Part shown: one piece after another, positions 8,352-14,406 of the stretch
How positions within the stretch are numbered: position 1 is the first letter of the stretch
Layout of the letters: every line of letters starts with the position of its first letter
Origin: CAUZEO01 sp963578625
GTDB lineage: Bacteria > Verrucomicrobiota > Kiritimatiellia > SLOV01
Direction of reading: 5' to 3'
DNA length: 14,406 nt
Assembly: GCA_963578625.1 (NCBI GenBank)
Contig: CAUZEO010000108.1
Coordinates: 1 to 14,406 of the forward strand
The notes under the pieces: model-generated
What the model was told of the DNA's origin: nothing
Databases searched by the model: none
The model's input: only the letters and a program-made list of their open reading frames with translations
Made by a program: the position numbers and the translations under genes

Positions 8352-9725
8352 TCATGTTCGAATCTCCAATGCGGCATGTAGCGCAAGAATCAAGCTCCCG
8401 TCCTGACCAGGAAGAACCGTTCGCAGATCGAGCATCAGTACTCCTTTTTCCACGTAACCGATGACAGGAGGGTGGGAGAGTCGCAGGCGGGACGAAAGGT
8501 GTGCGGCAGTTTCCGTCTCCGGACGCAACCATACTGCAATCGACGGGATCCGGGATCGGGGAAGAGAGCCGCCGCCGATTCGGGCGAATGAATCTTTGAC
8601 ACCCGCCTCGACGGGAAGGCCGCGAAGCGACTCCACGATTGTATCGGCGCGCGTGCGAAACGGGCCGCATGGAGCGGCAAGCATCTCCAGCAGAGGAATC
8701 GTTGCCGCGCGATCAGAATCCGAGGCGCCGTTAAGATAGGCATCAACGGTTGCCTGCAGGGCCGATAGCACCAGTTTGTCGCAACGCAACGCCCTGAAAA
8801 ATGGCTCTTGCTTGACGGCTCGCACGAGACGCTTCTTGCCCGCGATGATTCCTGACTGCGGCCCGCCGAACAGTTTATCCCCGCTGAAACAGACCAGCGC
8901 CACGCCCTGCTTGAGAGACTCGGCAGGTGTGGGCTCATGTTCGATCGGCGCGAGGCGGTCTGTATCCACCATGGCGCCACTACCCAGGTCCTCGATCAGC
9001 GGAACTTTCTTTTTCCGGGCAAGCCGCGCCAGATCCTTTGTCGGGGGGGAAGCGACGAAGCCCTCCATGAAGAAATTGCTTCGATGAACCTGGAGCACCA
9101 GGCCGGTTCGGTCTCCAATAGCCAGCTCATAATCTTCGATGGAAGTCTTATTCGTCGTGCCAACCTCGCGAAGGCGGGCCCCGCTAGACTCCAGGATGTC
9201 GGGAATTCGAAATCCGCCGCCTATTTGAATCAGTTCGCCTCGCGAGATCACGACTTCGTTCTTTTCTCCACCGCAAAAATGGCGAAGAATGAGAACCAGC
9301 GCGGCCGCGCAGTTATTGACGACGGTGGCGGCCTCCGCGCCACACAGGATCGCCAGGTTGTGCTCCAGATATTCAGCCCTGCTTCCTCGTTTCCCATGGT
9401 TCAGGTCGAACTCCAGATTGGTGTAAGAGACGGCTGCTTCGGACAGTGATTGCGCCGCGGTTTCACTAAGCGGCGATCGCCCCAGGTTTGTATGCACCAG
9501 GACGCCGGTTCCGTTCAGCACGGGTTGAATCCTCGAACGGTCCAGCCGGTCCAGCTTTTCGGTTATCCTGCGAACGATTCCGTCGACTTCCGGGATCTCG
9601 CCGGACTTTCGGAGAGAGGCAAGATGCTCCCGCACTACACGCACGACAACCGGTCGGGGCAGCGAATGGGCGTCTAGCATTTCCAGCACGTGGTCGACGG
9701 CCGGAATGTTGCGACGCGCACTCAC
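8352..9725 (-). CDS. selA: L-seryl-tRNA(Sec) selenium transferase SelA
   Basis: A 457-residue PLP enzyme that converts Ser-tRNA-Sec to Sec-tRNA-Sec using selenophosphate. Family hallmarks are visible: N-terminal NIPAVDHVLEML, then RIQPVLNGTGVLVHTNLGR, NNCAAALVLIL, a GGGFRIPDI segment, and FSGDKLFGGPQSG with the PLP-binding Lys at about 284. The length matches bacterial SelA. I chose the GTG at 9723-9725 because GGGGGAAA lies just upstream and the product begins at the conserved N-terminal helix. A TTG at 9750-9752 would add nine residues but would start only 6 nt after the tRNA 3' end and has no ribosome binding site. The gene lies directly downstream of tRNA-Sec and directly upstream of selB, so tRNA and enzyme are probably co-transcribed and separated by RNA processing. 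Confidence 0.97.
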   Translation of the reverse strand: MSARRNIPAVDHVLEMLDAHSLPRPVVVRVVREHLASLRKSGEIPEVDGIVRRITEKLDRLDRSRIQPVLNGTGVLVHTNLGRSPLSETAAQSLSEAAVSYTNLEFDLNHGKRGSRAEYLEHNLAILCGAEAATVVNNCAAALVLILRHFCGGEKNEVVISRGELIQIGGGFRIPDILESSGARLREVGTTNKTSIEDYELAIGDRTGLVLQVHRSNFFMEGFVASPPTKDLARLARKKKVPLIEDLGSGAMVDTDRLAPIEHEPTPAESLKQGVALVCFSGDKLFGGPQSGIIAGKKRLVRAVKQEPFFRALRCDKLVLSALQATVDAYLNGASDSDRAATIPLLEMLAAPCGPFRTRADTIVESLRGLPVEAGVKDSFARIGGGSLPRSRIPSIAVWLRPETETAAHLSSRLRLSHPPVIGYVEKGVLMLDLRTVLPGQDGSLILALHAALEIRT

Positions 9726-9758
9726 GGTTTCCCCCGATATAATGGAGAGCAAGTACGG

Positions 9759-9855
9759 TGGCGGAGAGGGAAGGAATCGAACCTACCTTTCCCGGCAAAA
9801 CCGGGAAACAACGGTGTTGAAGACCGCGGGGACCACCAGGCACCCTTCACTCTCC
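9759..9855 (-). tRNA. selC: tRNA-Sec (anticodon UCA), CCA encoded
   Basis: A 97-nt tRNA on the minus strand. The 5' end GGAGAG pairs with CTCTCC before discriminator G and an encoded CCA (9759-9761). The anticodon stem GCGGT/ACCGT holds the loop CTTCAAC with anticodon TCA (9818-9820 on the plus strand). The D arm is long (GGG and GCC paired with GGT and CCC around a TGGT loop, one bulged T). The variable arm is an 8-bp stem TTTCCCGG/CCGGGAAA with a 5-nt loop (9788-9808). The T loop is TTCGATT. All of this is diagnostic of bacterial selenocysteine tRNA. I count only 12 nt from the T loop to the discriminator base, so acceptor plus T stem have 12 layers (6+6, 7+5 or 8+4, each with a mismatch) where 13 are expected. 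The gene sits between the SelW-like gene and selA. Confidence 0.97.
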
Positions 9856-9956
9856 AGAAATTGAAAATTGGGCGTTGGTTTGGGCGCAGCGTCCAACGTT
9901 CAATGTTGATCGCAGAATCAGGGCGAATCGGGCGATGGAAATCGTGGAGAACGGAT

Positions 9957-10193
9957 CTAGACCATGGTACGGATCTGCTCGACGATTGCGTCTTCGTCGG
10001 GGAACTCGCCGGTTTCCTTCTTGGAGTAGATCCGTTTTCCATCGACATCGATCTCATACACGCCGCCGCCGGAGGGAATAATCTCCAGCGAAGCGATATC
10101 CTGCCTGAAATCCAGCAACTTGGCCGTCAAACTGACGGCGCGAGGTGCGTAGTTTCAAGCCGCGCAATATTCAATGCGTATCTTAACACTCAT
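9957..10193 (-). CDS. selW: SelW-like selenoprotein (Rdx family) with in-frame UGA
   Basis: A 78-residue thioredoxin-like-fold selenoprotein read through one UGA. ATG at 10191-10193 opens MSVKIRIEYCAA, then TGA at 10155-10157 as codon 13, then NYAPRAVSLTAKLL, and the frame stays open to TAG at 9957-9959. Reading the UGA as Sec gives CxxU (Cys10, Sec13) at the end of the first strand, exactly where SelW/SelT/SelH-type proteins carry it. The downstream part fits the family: GGGVYEIDVDGKRIYSKKETGEFPDEDAIVEQI. These proteins are small redox proteins of incompletely known substrate. AGGA at 10201-10204 is a ribosome binding site 7 nt from the ATG, and a promoter-like pair lies further upstream. 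A stem-loop just after the UGA resembles a bacterial SECIS. The neighbouring tRNA-Sec, selA, selB and selD supply everything needed for decoding. A standard caller would leave this stretch blank. Confidence 0.95.
10123..10139 (-). promoter_or_regulatory. Bacterial SECIS-like hairpin in the SelW-like gene
   Basis: On the coding strand, GCCGTCA pairs with TGACGGC across a 3-nt loop GTT, giving 7 perfect base pairs. The stem begins 15 nt after the UGA and the loop G is 23 nt after it. A small apical loop with a G in its first two positions, at about 16-37 nt from the UGA, is the known bacterial SECIS pattern that SelB recognises. The hairpin lies inside the coding sequence, as expected in bacteria. 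Confidence 0.8.
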
Positions 10194-10211
10194 GGACGGG
10201 TCCTGATCTTT

Positions 10212-10245
10212 GGCCAAACAGTTGTGAAATATAAACACTGTGGCC
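10212..10245. repeat. Imperfect inverted repeat over the -10 box, possible operator
   Basis: GGCCA-AA-CAGT (10212-10222) pairs with ACTGTGGCC (10237-10245): nine base pairs with a 2-nt bulge and a 14-nt centre that contains the -10 element. The placement would suit a repressor site or a leader hairpin. No regulator gene is present in the window to name as its partner. Confidence 0.35.
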
Positions 10246-10255
10246 GAATTCACAA
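10228..10255 (-). promoter_or_regulatory. Sigma-70-type promoter for the SelW-like gene and probably the sel cluster
   Basis: On the minus strand a -35-like TTGTGA (10250-10255) is followed after 16 nt by a -10-like TATATT (10228-10233, five of six to consensus). The ATG is 34 nt further on, a normal leader length. An imperfect inverted repeat (10212-10245) surrounds the -10 box. It is the only good promoter-like pair I see upstream of the cluster. Confidence 0.5.
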
Positions 10256-10543
10256 GTAGAAATAGGAGTCCGACAGGTACATTTAGGGTCAGTGATTACG
10301 TTATAAGTTTATTCAGTCGCTTCCCAGCGGGGCAGTGCATTCGAACGGCAATAGCCCTGCTCCAACGGTTCCGTTGATGCCGCCGAAGCGACTCCTGGGG
10401 TCCTTCCAAGACCTCGCTCACCACCGCGACATGCGTTTTTTTGACCTCCGCCGGCAGAGGCTGACAGCGCGATGACGCTATTGCCGAAGTAGGGCGCCCA
10501 ACGCGCAGAAGACCGCCTGTCTGGGATTTCTGCAGTCCGAATC
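10256..10543. other. Non-coding or degenerate stretch without a recognisable gene
   Basis: Together with the promoter and leader, the gap from 10194 to 10543 is 350 nt. Beyond the promoter region I see no conserved coding sequence. Short open frames cross it on the minus strand, but their translations are low-complexity or Arg/Ser-rich and continue as shadows into the neighbouring remnant. I see no tRNA, insertion-sequence end or array. It may be further decayed DNA downstream of the pseudogene. Confidence 0.5.
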
Positions 10544-11172
10544 TCAATTCGGCAAGCACGCCTCCTGTTTGCACCTGTCTGCAGGCAGGACCAGTACCTC
10601 CGCCCACTCCAGGCGGCCATCGACTTGAGGGGGGATGAACTCGAAGACATTGTCCCCGTCAAACAGCAGGTCGAAGAAGCTCGCGATCTCGATGAAGTCG
10701 TATTCCCAGTCGTGACGAGGGCGGTCCCGATAGGCGGTCGAGATGCTGTCATACTCCGGTTCCTTGCACGCGTTCACCGGGTGGGTGTTGAGCCGCACCC
10801 CGAGGTTGTCGCAGGCGCCGGCGGGCACGCCGTGGCCAAAGCCCAGGACAAGCACGGCGGGTCCGGTATCCGGTCTCGGTCCACGGTTGATCTTCAGGGT
10901 GATGTGATCCTCCATTCGCCCGAAGTTTGACGCCGGTTTCCGGCGCGCGCAGCGGAATCGGCATCCCGCCAGCGTCTCAAGACTGCCGATATGACGGAGC
11001 ATGTGCGCGAGCAGTCCGGGATCGTCGGTCTCACCTGGGTGCCTTCGGCGTAACAGTCGACCAGGCGGTTCAGCCCCTCAACGGTCATGTCCTGGGGCGG
11101 ATGGGCGCCGTAAAAATGGTGATTGTCCTCGTTGACATAGATCATCGGTCGAGTGTCCTTGGCTTCCGTCAT
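10544..11172 (-). pseudogene. Internally deleted, frameshifted remnant of a glycosidase-like protein
   Basis: Two pieces of one apparent protein family are joined out of frame. The first, from ATG 11170-11172 to about 11032, encodes MTEAKDTRP, then MIYVNEDNHHFYGAHPP and MTVEGLNRLVDCYAEGTQV. The second, in another frame from about 11032 to the TGA at 10544-10546, encodes DDPGLLAHMLRHIGSLETLAG, then KINRGPRPDTGPAVLVLGFG, and ends near LEWAEVLVLPADR. From memory these resemble the N- and C-terminal ends of a large uncharacterised protein (a predicted glycosyl-hydrolase-like barrel plus beta domain) of Planctomycetes-like bacteria, whose several-hundred-residue middle is absent here. The first frame would otherwise run on to a TGA near 10894 as a nonsense, Arg-rich tail. 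The ATG overlaps the nucleoside hydrolase stop (ATGA), so the intact ancestor was probably its operon partner. The family match is my recall; the frame switch is directly visible. Confidence 0.65.
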
Positions 11173-12098
11173 TTTTGTCCGCGATCCAGCTTGGTGAACA
11201 GGTCCCGGAAGATGGCGTCGCGGTCGAGGCGGAAGGCCGAGCGGATGAAGTGTCGGGAGCGGTCTACGCTCCAGGTGAGCTGGTCCGTGACCACAGGGCT
11301 GTGAACAAGCTCCGTCGGCACCCAGGCGGGGTTGACTAGCCAGGCAATCGTGGCGATGTCCCAGATGACCTTTGACCACGCATAGTGGTCCTCGTGGTAC
11401 GCCTTGAAGATCTCCACCAGGTAATCGCCGATGGCCCCCCTCCCGGCCACGTGCGCCTCCAGTTCCGGCACGGTTGTATGGAGGTGAGATGTCACGCCCT
11501 GACAGGGAATGTGAACCAGGGGTACGCCGCTGTCGAAAACCACCCTGGCGGCGAGGACATCCTGCATCAGGTTGAATTCACGGGTATCCGGCCAATAGCG
11601 GGCATGCCCCCCCAGCCAGACGACCACGATGTTTTCGATGATCTTCGGTCGGGCCAGGATGGCTGAGGCCACGTTGGTAATCGCCCCGATGGCCACCACG
11701 TAGAGTGGTGAGTCATGTGCGACCGCGGCCCGTTCCACCAGATCCGTCAAGGCATCGCTTTCGCAGGCCGTATCCGCATCCGAAAGGTACGTGGTTGATC
11801 CCCGAAAGACGTGGCCTTGAGACTCGATTCCCATAAAGCCCAGGAGACTCAGGATTTCCTGGTAGCTCTTTTCCATCCCATCGGCGGGTCCGCTGGAGCG
11901 GTCATTGTGGAATGGGGCGGCATAGATGGCCTCCATGTCGAGTCGCTCCGGCGAGAGCAGGGCGTGCACCACGGCAAATTGATCGTCGATTTCATTGTAG
12001 GTGTCGGTATCCAGCACCATGCGGATTTTCCCCTCCGGCGGTTGGAGTCGTTGCAGGCGCAGGTCTGCTGAAATTTCCGGAAACATTTGGTAATCCAT
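11169..12098 (-). CDS. Nucleoside hydrolase (IUNH superfamily)
   Basis: A 309-residue predicted N-ribohydrolase, which splits a (deoxy)ribonucleoside into base and sugar using a bound calcium ion. The Asp cluster near the N terminus reads DTDTYNEIDDQFA (residues 30-42), a variant of the usual DxDxxxDD with two extra residues. Downstream are VVAIGAITNVASA, FNLMQDVLAARVVF and a WDIATIAWL segment in the place of the family's C-terminal calcium-binding Asp. The first 23 residues or so precede the conserved core and may be a real extension; a second ATG at 12084-12086 would shorten it by four. No signal peptide is visible, so it is probably cytoplasmic. It is followed with ATGA overlap by the deleted remnant. 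Nucleoside preference cannot be read from the sequence. Confidence 0.88.
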   Translation of the reverse strand: MDYQMFPEISADLRLQRLQPPEGKIRMVLDTDTYNEIDDQFAVVHALLSPERLDMEAIYAAPFHNDRSSGPADGMEKSYQEILSLLGFMGIESQGHVFRGSTTYLSDADTACESDALTDLVERAAVAHDSPLYVVAIGAITNVASAILARPKIIENIVVVWLGGHARYWPDTREFNLMQDVLAARVVFDSGVPLVHIPCQGVTSHLHTTVPELEAHVAGRGAIGDYLVEIFKAYHEDHYAWSKVIWDIATIAWLVNPAWVPTELVHSPVVTDQLTWSVDRSRHFIRSAFRLDRDAIFRDLFTKLDRGQK

Positions 12099-12319
12099 CC
12101 CTGAGTATGTTGGCCCAGATCCCGATGGTCTCTGCGTCTCGTCTCCTTAACCAACGATCAAGGATAGTTACACTGGGATCTACCAAATTTGAATCGAAAA
12201 AAATCTTTTCAAAAGAGATCCGAAAAAAGGCAGGGTAACACTTGGCTCACGGAGAAACTGTCCAAAGGGTGGATATGCGGTGCCCAATGGTTGGAAGACG
12301 CGCTTATAGATAGGGTTTT
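12099..12319. other. Divergent intergenic region
   Basis: This 221-nt gap separates the minus-strand nucleoside hydrolase and the plus-strand dehydrogenase, so it must hold both start regions. It is AT-rich in the middle (12187-12225). TTATAGAT (12303-12310) just before the dehydrogenase ATG is -10-like, but I see no convincing -35. No coding signal is seen. Confidence 0.4.
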
Positions 12320-13015
12320 ATGGCTACGCATGTCAGATTTGTCGTGATCACCGGCGCGACGAGGGGAATCGGACGGGCACTGACCATCCGGTTGGCGGCA
12401 CTAGGTCACAGGGTTGCGGGGTGTGGCAGAAGATCGAACGAAGTCGAACAACTGCGTGTCGATCCCGGTCCGCCGGGTCTGTTCGATGCCGTCGATGTCA
12501 CGGATCGCCCGGCCGTAGAGGCGTGGGCCAGAACTGTGCTCGCGCACGGCGTCCCCGATTTGCTGATCAATAATGCCGGCACCATCAACGCTGACGCGCG
12601 GTTCTGTGACGTGCCTCCGGATGAGTTTGAGCGAGTCCTGTCCGTAAATGTACTTGGAGTTGCCAACGTCATGCGTGCATTTCTTCCCGCGATGACAGAG
12701 CTGGGCAGGGGGGTGATTGTAAACATTAGTTCCGGGGCAGGCGTCGTGGGTTTCGAGACGATGTCTGCCTACTGCGCCTCGAAATTTGCGATTGAAGGGT
12801 TGAGCAAGAGCATTGCAAAGGAGCTGCCGGAAGGGATGGCGATTATTCCTCTGCAGCCGGGCGTCATCAATACGGAGCTTCTGCGGTTACACTATGGCGC
12901 CGAGCGCGCGGAGCAATTTGACACGCCGGATGTATGGGCAAAGCGTGCCACACCTTTCATCCTTGGACTCGGTCCGCGGCACAATGGAGAGTCGCGGCGA
13001 ATTCCCGATGTGTAA
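12320..13015 (+). CDS. Short-chain dehydrogenase/reductase (SDR)
   Basis: A 231-residue classical SDR, an NAD(P)H-dependent oxidoreductase with a Rossmann fold. Visible motifs are the cofactor loop TGATRGIG (11-18), acid-turn region VDVTD (58-62), NNAG (84-87), Ser at 138 in NISSGAG, and the catalytic YxxxK (Tyr151, Lys155). Arg37-Arg38 after the second strand favours NADP(H). The substrate is unknown. The stop (TAA 13013-13015) overlaps or closely precedes the GHMP kinase start, so the two are probably co-transcribed and may act on the same sugar-type compound (inference). The ATG at 12320 has only a weak AGGG upstream. Confidence 0.9.
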   Translation: MATHVRFVVITGATRGIGRALTIRLAALGHRVAGCGRRSNEVEQLRVDPGPPGLFDAVDVTDRPAVEAWARTVLAHGVPDLLINNAGTINADARFCDVPPDEFERVLSVNVLGVANVMRAFLPAMTELGRGVIVNISSGAGVVGFETMSAYCASKFAIEGLSKSIAKELPEGMAIIPLQPGVINTELLRLHYGAERAEQFDTPDVWAKRATPFILGLGPRHNGESRRIPDV

Positions 13016-13061
13016 GCGGTTTCGCTTGCGTGACGGGTTCGGTTACGACTACAAATTGGCC

Positions 13062-14084
13062 ATGAATAGAATCGTCAATGCGATCGCGCCGACGCGTGTG
13101 TGTGATCTCGGGGGCTGGACCGACACCTGGTTTGCGGGACACGGCGCGGTACTCAATGTGGCGACGTATCCGTACGTCGAAGTGCAGATACGCGTCGAAG
13201 ATCACCCCGATCCGGAACAACCGGTGGTCCTCAACGTCGAGAACTACAACGACACATATTCGGTAAATCCGCAGGACATTACGTATGATAAACACCCAAT
13301 GATCGAGGCGGCGATCGACCTGATGAAAGTTCCGACGGGCCGGAGTTACTCCATTAATATTTTTTCGGAGGCTCCGCCGGGAGCGTCCATGGGAACATCC
13401 GCGGCCGTTTCGGTGGCGCTGGTAGGCGGGCTAAGCCGTCTCGCCGAGACGCAGCTTACTCCGCACGAAGTTGCATCGTTGGCTCATTCAATCGAGACGG
13501 ATATGTTGGGGATGCAGTGCGGAATCCAGGATCAGCTTGCCAGCGCGTATGGCGGGATCAATTTCATGCAGATGCACAAATTTCCCCACGCGAGCGTTTC
13601 GTCGCTGCAGGTGCCAAACAATGTCTGGTGGGAATTGGAGCATCGGCTGATGGTCATCTATATCGGCACGCCTCATAGCTCGTCGGAAGTACACCAGAAG
13701 GTGATTGCCGATTTAGGAGACGACGCCAGCGACGACCCGCGAATGCAACGCTTGCGGGAGATGGCGGAAGAAGGGAAAAATGCGCTCTACTCCGGGGATT
13801 TTGCCAGGTTGGGTTGGTGTATGAACGAAAATACGGAAGCACAGCGCGATTTGCATCCGGCGCTGGTGTGCGAGGCGTTCGAGCAGATGATAGAAATGTC
13901 CGCGGAATTCGGGGCGCTGGGATGCAAGGTCAATGGCGCCGGCGGGGACGGCGGCTCGTTGACGATCCTGACTGACGGAGACATGCCGCGGAAGCGCAAA
14001 CTCCAGAAGGCGCTCACGGAAAAAGGGTTCACACCTCTTTCAATTTATCTTTCCCGCCAGGGTCTGCGCGTTTGGGAGGCCTAG
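13062..14084 (+). CDS. GHMP-family sugar kinase
   Basis: A 340-residue kinase of the galactokinase/homoserine/mevalonate/phosphomevalonate family. Motif 1 is APTRVCDLGGWTDT (residues 9-22), like the sugar-binding signature of fucokinase and heptose kinases. Motif 2, the phosphate loop, is APPGASMGTSAA (104-115), in place of the usual GLGSSAA. Motif 3 near the C terminus is KVNGAGGDGGSL (289-300). I placed the start at ATG 13062 because the conserved strand begins there. An upstream in-frame ATG at 13008 overlaps the SDR stop, would add 18 residues and would favour coupling. The gene shares its 3' end with the opposing fucokinase-like gene. Motif 1 suggests a deoxysugar or heptose as substrate; I cannot decide which. 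Confidence 0.87.
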   Translation: MNRIVNAIAPTRVCDLGGWTDTWFAGHGAVLNVATYPYVEVQIRVEDHPDPEQPVVLNVENYNDTYSVNPQDITYDKHPMIEAAIDLMKVPTGRSYSINIFSEAPPGASMGTSAAVSVALVGGLSRLAETQLTPHEVASLAHSIETDMLGMQCGIQDQLASAYGGINFMQMHKFPHASVSSLQVPNNVWWELEHRLMVIYIGTPHSSSEVHQKVIADLGDDASDDPRMQRLREMAEEGKNALYSGDFARLGWCMNENTEAQRDLHPALVCEAFEQMIEMSAEFGALGCKVNGAGGDGGSLTILTDGDMPRKRKLQKALTEKGFTPLSIYLSRQGLRVWEA

Positions 14085-14406
14085 CCAAGCACGAACTTCT
14101 TGTGACCTGGAAACCGGATTCGGAGACGCTGAGGTCTACGAACCGTGCCTGTTGGTTGGGCGGATTCGTTCGCAGTCGGTTTTTGATGGCGGCACCGGCC
14201 GCCTCATCGTGCGCAAGCATCAACATGTACCCGCCCCCGCCGGCTCCGAGGAGTTTGCCGGCCGCGAGACCATCCCCGGCCGCTTCGATAATTGCCTGAA
14301 CGGCGGGCGGATTGGTGCCGGCGTCGATTCCCTGGTTGAGAAGCCAGCTCCGGCGGACGGATTCGCAGATGCCGTCCCAATCGTTTTTCTGAATCGCCTT
14401 GGAAGC
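14029..14406 (-). CDS. C-terminal part of a fucokinase-like GHMP kinase (5' end outside window)
   Basis: 125 residues enter from the right edge and end at TGA 14029-14031. They contain SWLLNQGIDAGTNPP, then KLLGAGGGGYMLMLA, which is GHMP motif 3, and then NPPNQQARFVDLSVSESGFQVTRS. This last segment is, from memory, characteristic of the C terminus of L-fucokinase and of bifunctional fucokinase/GDP-fucose pyrophosphorylases (Fkp), which turn free L-fucose into GDP-fucose for glycans. Whether the pyrophosphorylase half is present cannot be seen. The last 20 or so residues (basic, KRADPGGKDKLKEV) go past the family end and are encoded over the 3' end of the opposing kinase, a 56-nt tail-to-tail overlap. 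Confidence 0.85.
   Translation of the reverse strand, partial: ASKAIQKNDWDGICESVRRSWLLNQGIDAGTNPPAVQAIIEAAGDGLAAGKLLGAGGGGYMLMLAHDEAAGAAIKNRLRTNPPNQQARFVDLSVSESGFQVTRSSCLARPPKRADPGGKDKLKEV

Noticed and set aside
9856..9956. Separate promoter for tRNA-Sec in the gap after the SelW-like gene
   Set aside because: I find no convincing -35/-10 pair; the gap holds only a weak short inverted repeat.
9690..10259. Plus-strand open frame of 189 codons over tRNA-Sec and the SelW-like gene
   Set aside because: It crosses a tRNA gene and runs antisense to a recognisable selenoprotein, and its translation shows no family.
10574..10593. Near-palindrome around CTGCAG as an insertion or recombination site
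   Set aside because: It is short, inside the remnant coding end, with no second copy or target duplication seen.
10309..10752. Minus-strand open frame of 147 codons over the gap and the remnant
   Set aside because: The translation is Ser/Arg-rich and lies out of frame with the recognisable C-terminal remnant.
11992..12186. Short minus-strand frame with RRRDAETIGIWANILRDG just upstream of the nucleoside hydrolase
   Set aside because: It overlaps the conserved start of the hydrolase in another frame and turns into a Pro/Thr-rich tail; no family recognised.
12195..12215. AT-rich hairpin in the divergent gap as a terminator
   Set aside because: The stem has a mismatch and the gap lies between two divergent starts, where a terminator is not expected.

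Overview
The window is a stretch of bacterial chromosome of moderately high GC with dense, mostly co-directional genes, many short gaps or overlaps, and several GTG or TTG starts. The protein types (an HflC/HflK pair joined to a P-type ATPase, an oxidoreductase-SelD fusion, a nucleoside hydrolase of the DTDTYNEIDD type, a fucokinase-like GHMP kinase) remind me of environmental Planctomycetes/Verrucomicrobia-like or Hydrogenedentota-like bacteria. That placement is an impression from gene content, not a proof.

Region 1 (1-4098, plus strand) is a likely operon. It holds the tail of an unrecognised gene, an HflC-like and an HflK-like SPFH membrane protein, and a heavy-metal P1B-type ATPase. The genes overlap or are spaced by about 10 nt. 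No FtsH protease gene lies in the window, so the SPFH pair may serve the ATPase or another membrane partner. A hairpin sits in the convergent gap with region 2.

Region 2 (4194-10255, minus strand) is a complete selenocysteine system. Read in the direction of transcription it has a promoter, a SelW-like selenoprotein with an in-frame UGA (CxxU motif) and a bacterial SECIS-like hairpin, then tRNA-Sec (anticodon UCA, long variable arm), selA, selB, and selD fused to an N-terminal FAD/NAD oxidoreductase. SelD makes selenophosphate, SelA converts Ser-tRNA-Sec to Sec-tRNA-Sec, and SelB delivers it to UGA codons that carry the hairpin. The SelW-like gene is a substrate for this machinery encoded beside it. 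A conventional gene caller would miss it because of the UGA. By hand-folding, the tRNA-Sec has only 12 layers in acceptor plus T stem, where 13 are expected.

Region 3 (10544-12098, minus strand) has a nucleoside hydrolase followed, with ATGA overlap, by what looks like an internally deleted and frameshifted remnant of a larger protein.

Region 4 (12320-14406) has a plus-strand pair, a short-chain dehydrogenase and a GHMP sugar kinase. The kinase converges on, and overlaps by 56 nt, the 3' end of a minus-strand fucokinase-like GHMP kinase that runs off the window. This suggests metabolism or activation of a deoxy- or heptose-type sugar.

I found no CRISPR array, insertion sequence, phage gene or defence system.
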